Below, piece after piece: positions 57,201 to 64,000 of a DNA stretch of 64,000 bases; within the stretch, counting starts at the first letter, position 1; every line of letters begins with the position of its first letter. The stretch is from an uncultured Oceanospirillaceae bacterium (lineage in GTDB: Bacteria > Pseudomonadota > Gammaproteobacteria > Pseudomonadales > Balneatricaceae). The notes under the pieces were generated by a model. The model had not been told where the DNA came from, searched no databases, and worked only from the letters and a program-made list of their open reading frames with translations. The position numbers were made by a program, and so were the translations under genes. The DNA lies in NCBI GenBank assembly GCA_937136055.1, contig CAKZOD010000088.1, forward strand, positions 27,937-91,936. The letters run 5' to 3'.

Positions 57201-57704
57201 TACCATATCAGGACACTGCTTCATCAGCTCTTGTTTAACCTGATCCCAATCTTTTGGTAAACGTCCATCACCGGATTTGACACTAAAGTCATCCAATTGA
57301 ACACTAAAGTTTGGCAATATAAAACGGCCCAGTACTTCTTCATCTGGAGAAGCTGTATTTGCACTAATTGCCACACCGACACAGGTTTCGGTAGCAGTGT
57401 CAGTATCAAAAAAACTCAGTGCCAAATAAGAAATAGAATCTTCACGGGCAGTGACCTTCTTGCCGCCATCATCCATAAAACCTAAGCAATAGGTACGCAA
57501 TGAACGCTCACTCTTTTGCCCCGCTGATGCGTTAAAGCTCAAATGGCGTTTATTACCACCTAGCAGCACCGTCTGAATAGCATCGAGTAAAGATGACTTA
57601 CCTGAACCATTGGGCCCAACGATAGCCACATTACCTTTAATCGGGATTTCTACCGCACCCAGTACATACCAGTTTACTAAGACTATGCGATTAAGCTGTT
57701 TCAT
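54282..57704 (-). CDS. mksB: MksB-type SMC-like condensin ATPase
   Basis: A 1140-residue SMC-superfamily protein. Walker A is [11 protein letters not shown] at 30-40. Two long coiled-coil halves flank a hinge near the middle (about 490-640). The ABC signature region is GSGGEHQ near 1010 and Walker B is [12 protein letters not shown] near 1047-1058, both intact. Such proteins form loop-extruding condensin complexes with MksE and MksF. The family also includes JetC of the anti-plasmid Wadjet systems. Overlaps mksE by 14 nt. Confidence 0.93.
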   Translation of the reverse strand: MKQLNRIVLVNWYVLGAVEIPIKGNVAIVGPNGSGKSSLLDAIQTVLLGGNKRHLSFNASAGQKSERSLRTYCLGFMDDGGKKVTAREDSISYLALSFFDTDTATETCVGVAISANTASPDEEVLGRFILPNFSVQLDDFSVKSGDGRLPKDWDQVKQELMKQCPDMVLEKRASRYIKDLVTHLSEDHARPNDDEKFIKNFKNALRFIPIDSPTRFVREFVLEEKVVHVGAFRKSLEEYRAMETKTTEVANRVDELGKVKELCTGIRRNVKNAVEYEWVVHETRFENADLKKEGSAERLESNQLKEAKLQQELEAHSAKLNTIMQDLADARAQLNNTNSAHQIKALESTIAAKLHEEGIVKDQIQNSYNLLRTTVGFAEHKDLLPEKFGPLLDKCVTLWRSGEDMLASSWPSEPVEVDTTLGELKGQIDTVRREIGRKFEESVIRINELRSKIQNQKGQVEQLKQGKAPVRHNTRELMALLSDYGIESTPVCEMVDINDDKWRIAIESFLGARREALIVDAEHVKEAITLYRRKGRHLKGCRIINSTRSSDWLGRRKANSLAQFIETDNDHALAYMNRALGSVIAVETETELLKQERALTYDCMLQTEGSTTSIHEQTPIMGVRRRGDQLAQQGKEVDAMVAEFTTMGQRHQSLEKLRDNLINLTTSLVGSTESTFELVNQRTQLDTEIAGHRQAIEDLRNHDDTGIQERIAELAINQKDADVAHKQLMDQLQKARTAMIKDNAALEVLDQELQEHAKARSVCEQKPEFDAQFAQEKRDYLDESCSGELDRIIFEAAKKAQSELQLHEKKKYSVRDAVAEYKAKYHGGGLSHQGLDQISPDSSHEELESYVSETLQSLVETELAQYREKAESARKEAESAFRSDFVAHLNDQINQIKDLIRELNQHLKNRPFHKEMYGFEMTPNPELKDILELVEAYTRIDQANVGSLFDISYDPEKPYQNALEKIHDVLKSEGESSLLQDYRNFYNFELVIKDLKGNRKTTLTQRIKTGSGGEHQVPFYVAMAAALAASYRLKEGPEGRAVGGMSLSVFDEAFNKLDSENTMTSLGFMTDLGLQTIIAAPDEKYSLLSSCMDTIINVCRDDRVVDIDVEFPTLKAKKLLNSDNPKRVQEQQMQEAASLI

Positions 57705-58440
57705 CAGTGCTCTCCGACGCGCTTTCTTGGCTATTTATAGTTTCTTCAATGTCATTGCTTTCGCCCGCTAACGGCTTTTCAGCACTTGAAGCATCTTCTT
57801 GCTGCTCTTGTGCTTGCGCTTCAAGCTCCTCTTCATCACTTAAAGCATCGCGACTTTGTTGTGGATCACACAACAACTCAATTTGTTTAATATGATCTTC
57901 CACAACCACTTGGCGAATAGTGGGTAATACACTGAAAAAGTTATTCTTAGGGTCTGACTCGTCAGGTTTACCACGCTCGATTAAGCCGTGCCGACTAAAA
58001 AGAGATATAAGCTCTTTTGTACGCGTCTCATTCGGAATATCTTTGCCTGTCAGTGTTTCATAAAGCGCTAATAATTCGTCGGAGCTGGTAAATGCACGTC
58101 CGTTTTCAATCTCAAAGTTTTCTAACTTTTGCTCATACATTTGACGCATGCACAGCAAAATTAAAGACTCATCCAGTTTAAGCTTGAGGTTGCGCTCGTG
58201 TCCTTGAGGCAAAATACCTAAATAAGCTTCATCTGGCTGATATATAAATGACCAACCGATAGCAGCAAACAAATTTCTATAATAATCCACATGGGAGGAG
58301 ATTAAAAAATAGCTCTCACGGTGGGAGTTACGATCTGCATGGATAAATTGATTCGTCATCAATAAATTTGCCGCACGTACAAAATCATCTTCTTGGTATT
58401 TATCACTGCGGCTAATGATTTTTTGTAAATCGCTGAGCAT
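57691..58440 (-). CDS. mksE: MksE-type condensin subunit
   Basis: A 249-residue winged-helix protein (kite-like) with an N-terminal DNA/SMC-binding region and a disordered acidic tail of about 50 residues ([15 protein letters not shown]). ATG at 58440 is used; it shares its A with the mksF stop (TGATG). It bridges MksF and MksB heads. Matches MksE/JetB by order, length and context rather than a single strong motif. Confidence 0.85.
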   Translation of the reverse strand: MLSDLQKIISRSDKYQEDDFVRAANLLMTNQFIHADRNSHRESYFLISSHVDYYRNLFAAIGWSFIYQPDEAYLGILPQGHERNLKLKLDESLILLCMRQMYEQKLENFEIENGRAFTSSDELLALYETLTGKDIPNETRTKELISLFSRHGLIERGKPDESDPKNNFFSVLPTIRQVVVEDHIKQIELLCDPQQSRDALSDEEELEAQAQEQQEDASSAEKPLAGESNDIEETINSQESASESTDETA

Positions 58441-59858
58441 CAAATTTTTCCTTGTTCTAACACTTGAAGGGTGAAATCACGGCATTCGACCATTTCATCG
58501 ACTTCAATATATTTATCTTTAAAAGCGATTTTGTACTTATCAGTGGTTGCTTTACCTTTTTTACCTAACGAGGCTAAGTGCCTGATATAACTAAAGCAAA
58601 TGTAATCTTCTATACTCTCAATTTTAAACTGATCAGCACGTAAGGTAGAGCTTGTTTCAAAGTGACGCTCAAGATAATTTTCAATGCGCTCCACTTTTAC
58701 TTCACGACGCTCTTTGTAGGCCTTAAATAGCTCACGTAACTCAATTACTTTTGGATCAATGATTTGCTGATGAATAACCCGTGGGGCAATTTCAATACGT
58801 CGCTTCATAGGCGAGCGAATACTGCTTGGTGATAAGAAACCAGTGCTTTCGAGCTGAGTAATTGGACAGTTTTCTAACAACTGATGATTCTCGCTCACAC
58901 TCTTGATTAAACGTGATAACCGAGATGCCATACCTGGGGTTGTTTTATCCATGTAACGCACGGTGTCTGCTACACGTTTTTCGAGTTTGTATCTGAAGTC
59001 GTCGATGCTATCTAAACGTTTATCAACAGATTCAAAAATACGAATAATACGATTGATATGGGTGTGCACCATAGCTTCTGCATCAATATAATCATTTTCA
59101 AACTGTAACTGATAATGATGAATCAACTTCTCAAGTTTGATTGGATCAAACTGTAAATCTCTCAGCATAGCTAGAATTTGGCGTCTAAATCTAAAAGGGT
59201 TATTCTTTGTTTTTAACGTTTTATAGTCAGATACCAGGATCTGCTCAACAAAAGTATCAAAGAATTGCCTAACGATCTCCTGCGGGCTGCTCGCATCTGC
59301 TAAGGTAATTTTTAGCTCACGTAGACCGAGCAACATATCGGTTAAATGTGCACTAAATTCAGCTGATGACTGCGCAGCTTCTTGCAATGTAATACCGCGC
59401 CCTTCGGGATCATTAATTGCCGCTTCAAGCGAACTCAGCACATTGAGTACTGCACCGCCATACGAGCGCTTTTCCATTTTCGCGATGGAGACAAGCGATC
59501 TCAGCAAATAACTGTTAGACGGCGCCATCAACACATAGCTTTTATAAATTTGCTGCTCTTCTTCTAGCCAGCCGGTAGCCACTAATCGACGGTAAATTCT
59601 GCTAGCATATTCAGCGGTGGAGCGCGGTGGCTGATAATCTTCATCATTATCTTCCTCTTCACGTTCCCAAATTCTGAGCCCAATACGCACCACAGTATCC
59701 TCGATTGTCGATCTCACCAAATCCTTTGCAATAAAAGGTTCGATTAAATCTTCATCGAAGAACAAATCAGCTAATTCGATCAGCACTTTTTGATATATCT
59801 GTCTATTTTTCCCCGAAAGCGGGACAAATAGATCCTCTGGAAGCTTATTAAAAAGCAT
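58440..59858 (-). CDS. mksF: MksF-type condensin kleisin subunit
   Basis: A 472-residue protein in the kleisin position of an Mks operon (JetA-like). It has an N-terminal winged-helix region, a helical middle ([19 protein letters not shown]) and a C-terminal winged-helix region. It is predicted to close the MksB ring. AGGTGAT precedes the ATG at 59858. First gene of the three-gene operon. Confidence 0.85.
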   Translation of the reverse strand: MLFNKLPEDLFVPLSGKNRQIYQKVLIELADLFFDEDLIEPFIAKDLVRSTIEDTVVRIGLRIWEREEEDNDEDYQPPRSTAEYASRIYRRLVATGWLEEEQQIYKSYVLMAPSNSYLLRSLVSIAKMEKRSYGGAVLNVLSSLEAAINDPEGRGITLQEAAQSSAEFSAHLTDMLLGLRELKITLADASSPQEIVRQFFDTFVEQILVSDYKTLKTKNNPFRFRRQILAMLRDLQFDPIKLEKLIHHYQLQFENDYIDAEAMVHTHINRIIRIFESVDKRLDSIDDFRYKLEKRVADTVRYMDKTTPGMASRLSRLIKSVSENHQLLENCPITQLESTGFLSPSSIRSPMKRRIEIAPRVIHQQIIDPKVIELRELFKAYKERREVKVERIENYLERHFETSSTLRADQFKIESIEDYICFSYIRHLASLGKKGKATTDKYKIAFKDKYIEVDEMVECRDFTLQVLEQGKI

Positions 59859-60229
59859 CTATCACCTAGTTTAAAATCGTTAGGGTATTGTAATTGCAGT
59901 GCTTAAAGCGATAACTGGCGACGCGGTTATTGCAGATTTCTCAGTAAACTAACGTCTACATAAACGCCTAGAAACCCGAAACTTATTATTTTAACAGCCA
60001 GTAAATTTGATCAGCACTTTGTAACAGCAGATTCTAGCTTAGTCTTGATCGACAAAAAAGGCTTAAACAGAGCTGAGGGAAATTAATTACTCAGTTTTTA
60101 ATACAAGTGTGAAATCTTAAGAAATGACACCCAAACCAGCAAGTGGTTCGCTTCTTAGGCTTTGAGCTAATAAAACGCCCATAAAAAAGCCCCATCAAGT
60201 GATGAGGCTTTTTTGGGGCTTACTGTTGA
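59859..60229. other. 371-bp intergenic region
   Basis: Between the adhesin gene end and mksF start, both minus strand, holding the mksF promoter region and the adhesin terminator (60183-60214). Nothing else was recognised. Confidence 0.4.
60183..60214 (-). terminator. Intrinsic terminator of the RTX adhesin gene
   Basis: Arms aaaaaagccccatc (60183-60196) and gatgaggctttttt (60201-60214) pair with one mismatch around a 4-nt loop. On the minus strand the stem runs into six T residues. It sits 15 bp after the adhesin stop. Confidence 0.85.
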
Positions 60230-63200
60230 TTAATCGATAATCAAATTATTGTTTGATAACAAGTCATTAATTATTTCGTTATCCAAGCCTGCCAAGTTCA
60301 CATCTTTAAGCAAGATAGTATGATCTGCTTGAGCACCCGCTCCAAAATCACCCGCTTTGTTTACATGCACTAATGTATCAGCACCTTGTGTTTCAAAGTT
60401 TAAGTAATCGTCTAGGTTACTCGCTGTTTCTCCGTTTAGAAGGTCAGCAAGATCTAACTTGTCTCCATCAGCTGTATTGAAATCCATTATGGTATCTTTA
60501 GCTAGCGTACCATCGACATCAGCTGCAGCAAACTTAAAGGTATCAGCACCTGCCCCACCTGTCATTTGATCACTACCTAAGCCACCAATCAGAAGATCAT
60601 CACCTTGTCCGCCATCTAAGATATCATCTCCTAAACCGCCAAATAATTGATCATCTGTATCTGCACCTAAGATCGCATCGTTGCCTGCAGTGCCAGTGTA
60701 AGTCTTGCCACTTGGTGCAATGATGGTATCTTGCAAGGTATCCGACAGATCTGCCAAGTTAGTCACATTAACAGGGACTGCTGTATCTGCATTACCTGCA
60801 TCTACCACACCATCATATGCAATAGGATTCAAGTTATGCGCATCGCTGTCACTCATCGCAAGGCCAATAGAATGCGATACGATATCTTTACTACTTAGGA
60901 AGTTCTGCCAATCGTTTTCCTCTGCTGCATCTATCCCTACACTTCCTGAAGGAGAGTTAGGACGTCCATCAGATAGGAAATAAGCAACATTCTTACCGCC
61001 CACAACAGGATCACCTGTATTAAAGGCAGACTTCATTCCCTCTACAGCAACATCGTAATTAGTGCTCTGATTACCAACAATTTGTATAGCCGCCAACACT
61101 TGTTTTGCTTGAGCGATCGTCAACCAATCAGACTGAGAGCGCAACTCGGTATTGAAAGTAGACAGTTTCACCTTCACATCACCGTATTTGCTAGCATCAC
61201 TATAGGTATCTAATAAATTGTTAATAGCTTCTTTAGCAAATTCTAAGCGGTCTTTTCCTCCACTAACTTCATGATCCATACTGCCAGAAACATCCAACAT
61301 TAATACGATGTTAGAGCCTATTGGTTTTTCAGTCACGCCACCATTAACAAAGTTAAGATCTATTGTTGCTTCATTAGAGACTGCTCCATCATTATCTGCA
61401 ACTGTGTACTTAACAGGTGTTGGGTTACCTGAATAACCAAGCTGTGCTTTGAAAGTCACTGAACCATCATTGTTAACTGTCCACTTCCCTTCACCAGCAA
61501 CAATTAACTGCTTAGTAGCGTTACCGTTATTATCTATCAGCTGCACTGAAGTAACATCTAGCGTGCCATCTTGGTCACTGTCATTGCCTAAGATATTAAT
61601 CGTATGAACATTACCTGTTGCATTATCAACAGAATCATCATTAGCAACAGGATCTAGATTTAAATCAAGTCCTTTAACATTTATTTGAACTTTCGCACTT
61701 GATGAATCACCATCACTATCCGTCACGGTATAGCTAATAGTTTCAGAGAAATCAACTTCAGAAATTGCTTTCAACTGATACTTGTACTCACCTGTAGTTA
61801 AATCTAACCCGAACAACGAACCTGTGCCCAACTTAACCATCAGTAATGAACCATTGACAATTGGCAATGAGCCGCTGCCACTATAATCATTAGAAATAGT
61901 GTTTCCATCAAAGCTAAAGGTTACCGATACAGGGTTTGGCTCCCCGTCAATTGAAACGAGTAAGGTAACAGCAGAGATACGACCTCCATCTGCACCGAAT
62001 CCTTCACCATTGGCAAAAATCACACCTTCTACTGGTTTTATTTGTAGAGTGTTTTCTAACACGCTATCGAGCTGAGCTAAATTAGTCACTTTTACAGCGC
62101 CAGTATCATCACTATTGGAACCGTTATAAGCAATCGGGTTTAACGCACCTTGTGATGAGTTTCCACCTAAACCTAAAGCAATAGAATTAATGCCATTTGC
62201 TTCTAAGAAAGCCTTCCAAAGCCCTTCCTCTTGAGACTGAATACCATCATCAGAGGAGCCTGTCCCTGGGTTTTGCGATGTATTACCAAGGGCATCAGTA
62301 TCACCATCAGAGGCTGTCGGCACACCATCTGACAAGAAGTACGATACATTTTGGCCACCGGAAATGCTGCCCGCATCATCGAATGAATCTTGCAATACAT
62401 TTAGTGCAGCATCGTAGTTAGTCCAACCATTAGCATCAGAACTACTGATTGCATTGAGATAATTAATAGCGTCAGCAGCACTTACCCAAACATCACCCGC
62501 TTTAGCAGCAGTTGTGCCGAATGTGACTATTCTCACTTTGACATCACCAAGCGCATCATACTGATTAATGAGTTTCACAAGAGACTGTTTTGCAAGATCT
62601 AATCTAGAAAGTTCAACACCACCTGGACCAAATACACCTGATCCATCCCTCATACTGCCTGACAAATCCAAAGCAACCATTAGGTTAGTATCAATTTCAG
62701 GCACACTGATCGACTTTTCAGAGTCATTCACTTCAGGCATATCGTCTTCGACTTTCACCACAAAGTTTGCATCATCAGTTTGACCAGACTCATCAGTAAC
62801 ACTGATACCAAACTTCAGCGCCTTAACATCTTCAACACTATTTTCAGAATGATCGATTGGCGCTTTCAAGGTTACTGTATAAGAAATAGTGTGATCTGAA
62901 CCATTATCCACCTGATTCGCTAATGTAATCGTTGCTACTTCTTTGCCACTTGCAGTTGTGCCTAATAGAGTTTTGGAACTAGCATCCCAATTCCAAATAA
63001 CATCTTCATTACCGGAAGTAATCCCCGTCGGACCACTAAGAGAAATAGTAAAATCAGCACTATCTGAATCTGTGATAGTTATTGCGCCTGATGTACTCAC
63101 TAGATCTGTTGTATCTTCTGGGCTACCTGATGTATCCGCCAAGCCTTTTACTAAACCTTCTTCAGAAACAACAACGCTAGTAACAACCACCTCAGGCTTC

Positions 63201-64000
63201 ACATAAGGCTTATCTGTAATTTGAGCTGCTGCTGTATCTACACCTATCAAAGCATTGCTATTAGCAACAGCTGCGATATTACCTGAGAAGTTTTCTATAC
63301 TTTCAAACTTCGCATCATCTTTTGGCGTAATTATCACAACTGGCTTAGCATTAGATCCGGCAGGAATTACCAACTCAATACCATTGGTAATAAAGCTGTT
63401 TATATCACTGACTTGTACTGTATTACCTGTCGCATCAGTGTAGCTAATTGACTCAATATCGGCCGCTTCAATTTCATTAAGATCTAAAGTAAAACGAACC
63501 GTTGTTGCAAAATCTGACTCATTAGTTTGAGAAATTTCAAATTCAGCAACACTTTCACCCTCAACTGCTAAAGCTTTCGTTGCAATAATATTAACTGTTG
63601 GCTTGTCACCTTCACGTGGTGGCTCACCTGGTGTTGTTTCATCATCGATACGTGCATTTGCATTGCCAGTTCCGATCTCAGCATTAACAGGTGCAGTGAT
63701 ATTGGCTGAGAACGCTTCGCTCTTCTCAAAAATATCATCATCAACTGGTGTAATAGTCACAACCGGCTTAGCAGTTGAATTAGCAGGAATTGTTAGCTGC
63801 ACACCGTTAGCAATAAAGCCTGCAATGTCATTAACAATTATCGTATTGCCTGTTGCATCGGTATAGCTAATAGCTGCTATATCCGCCGCTTCAATTTCAC
63901 CTAGATCAAGCTTGAACAACACAGTTGTCGCGAAGTTAGATTCATTCGTTTGAGAAACTTCAAACTCAGCAACGCTTTCGCCTTCAACGGCAACGGCTTT
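60230..64000 (-). CDS. Giant RTX adhesin, C-terminal part (two VWA domains, type I secretion signal); runs off window
   Basis: The frame is open from the window edge to a stop at 60230, at least 1256 residues, and its start is outside. It begins with two Calx-beta-like repeats that are nearly identical (TNESDFATTV, EAADIxSISYTDATGNT). A T1SS-143-like region, then a VWA domain with MIDAS motif DLSGSMRDGSG (about residue 410), a VCBS-like repeat, a second VWA with DVSGSMDHEVSG (about 875), and RTX nonapeptides (GGLGDDILDGGQGDD) complete it. The C-terminal end is a VCA0849-type secretion signal. It should be secreted by a type I system and mediate surface attachment. Confidence 0.93.
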   Translation of the reverse strand, partial: KAVAVEGESVAEFEVSQTNESNFATTVLFKLDLGEIEAADIAAISYTDATGNTIIVNDIAGFIANGVQLTIPANSTAKPVVTITPVDDDIFEKSEAFSANITAPVNAEIGTGNANARIDDETTPGEPPREGDKPTVNIIATKALAVEGESVAEFEISQTNESDFATTVRFTLDLNEIEAADIESISYTDATGNTVQVSDINSFITNGIELVIPAGSNAKPVVIITPKDDAKFESIENFSGNIAAVANSNALIGVDTAAAQITDKPYVKPEVVVTSVVVSEEGLVKGLADTSGSPEDTTDLVSTSGAITITDSDSADFTISLSGPTGITSGNEDVIWNWDASSKTLLGTTASGKEVATITLANQVDNGSDHTISYTVTLKAPIDHSENSVEDVKALKFGISVTDESGQTDDANFVVKVEDDMPEVNDSEKSISVPEIDTNLMVALDLSGSMRDGSGVFGPGGVELSRLDLAKQSLVKLINQYDALGDVKVRIVTFGTTAAKAGDVWVSAADAINYLNAISSSDANGWTNYDAALNVLQDSFDDAGSISGGQNVSYFLSDGVPTASDGDTDALGNTSQNPGTGSSDDGIQSQEEGLWKAFLEANGINSIALGLGGNSSQGALNPIAYNGSNSDDTGAVKVTNLAQLDSVLENTLQIKPVEGVIFANGEGFGADGGRISAVTLLVSIDGEPNPVSVTFSFDGNTISNDYSGSGSLPIVNGSLLMVKLGTGSLFGLDLTTGEYKYQLKAISEVDFSETISYTVTDSDGDSSSAKVQINVKGLDLNLDPVANDDSVDNATGNVHTINILGNDSDQDGTLDVTSVQLIDNNGNATKQLIVAGEGKWTVNNDGSVTFKAQLGYSGNPTPVKYTVADNDGAVSNEATIDLNFVNGGVTEKPIGSNIVLMLDVSGSMDHEVSGGKDRLEFAKEAINNLLDTYSDASKYGDVKVKLSTFNTELRSQSDWLTIAQAKQVLAAIQIVGNQSTNYDVAVEGMKSAFNTGDPVVGGKNVAYFLSDGRPNSPSGSVGIDAAEENDWQNFLSSKDIVSHSIGLAMSDSDAHNLNPIAYDGVVDAGNADTAVPVNVTNLADLSDTLQDTIIAPSGKTYTGTAGNDAILGADTDDQLFGGLGDDILDGGQGDDLLIGGLGSDQMTGGAGADTFKFAAADVDGTLAKDTIMDFNTADGDKLDLADLLNGETASNLDDYLNFETQGADTLVHVNKAGDFGAGAQADHTILLKDVNLAGLDNEIINDLLSNNNLIID

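Overview
The window is 64 kb of chromosome from a marine-type gammaproteobacterium with roughly 40-45 % G+C by eye. The taxonomic hints are EpmC, PdxB, RlmG, DgkA, a MksBEF condensin, PilZ and GGDEF/EAL c-di-GMP proteins, TRAP transporters and a giant RTX adhesin. A Cellvibrionales or Oceanospirillales-like bacterium fits best, but no rRNA is present to settle it. No tRNA, rRNA, CRISPR array, prophage or complete insertion sequence was seen. The gene set is mostly metabolic and regulatory.

Layout. 1-6.7 kb: a minus-strand valine/isobutyrate degradation run (mmsA, acyl-CoA dehydrogenase, enoyl-CoA hydratase, 3-hydroxyisobutyryl-CoA hydrolase, mmsB, then the start of a prpE-like acyl-CoA synthetase), with a divergent AraC regulator. 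7.8-11.8 kb: a DUF3087 protein and a TRAP transporter with a TakP-like (2-oxoacid-type) binding protein. 12-17 kb: an unknown protein, a glycerophosphodiesterase, an HDAC-family deacetylase, and an acetyl-CoA hydrolase/CoA-transferase fused to a GNAT domain. 17.4-19.1 kb: a 46-bp near-palindrome, an orphan short flagellin-like gene and a purine phosphoribosyltransferase. 19.6-22.2 kb: an Asp-type aminotransferase followed by a 1.3-kb non-coding stretch with a 337-bp MITE-like element and a candidate small RNA.

22.2-30.1 kb: a MATE transporter, an orphan NarL-type response regulator, a small unknown protein, a KfrA-like coiled-coil DNA-binding protein, a pentapeptide-repeat/K+ channel fusion, and a LysR regulator divergent from a 3-oxoacid CoA-transferase pair. 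30.4-38.1 kb: a purine catabolic block (GntR regulator, xdhA-xdhB-xdhC, guaD, TetR regulator). 38.1-43.4 kb: a small unknown, an AcoX-type ATP-NAD kinase, PilZ, pdxB, a YciA thioesterase and an asparaginase. 43.5-53.4 kb: two membrane GGDEF-EAL proteins, one overlapping a lipoprotein with a molybdopterin-oxidoreductase-like fold, around an epmC/SH3/lipoprotein operon, rlmG and dgkA. 53.4-59.9 kb: MarC and mksF-mksE-mksB, with no nuclease subunit (MksG/JetD) next to it. 60.2-64 kb: the C-terminal third or so of a type I secreted RTX adhesin with two VWA domains, running off the window.

How the parts connect: the valine cluster, TRAP transporter, CoA-transferases and purine block describe a scavenger of amino acids, short-chain acids and nucleobases. 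The c-di-GMP enzymes, PilZ protein and RTX adhesin suggest a switch between motile and attached growth. The most unusual items are the MITE-like nested palindrome element with a TTAG duplication, the candidate ~95-nt sRNA beside it, the orphan flagellin, the channel fusion, the lipoprotein/GGDEF-EAL pair and the nuclease-less Mks locus. None amounts to a clearly new defence or mobile system on sequence alone.
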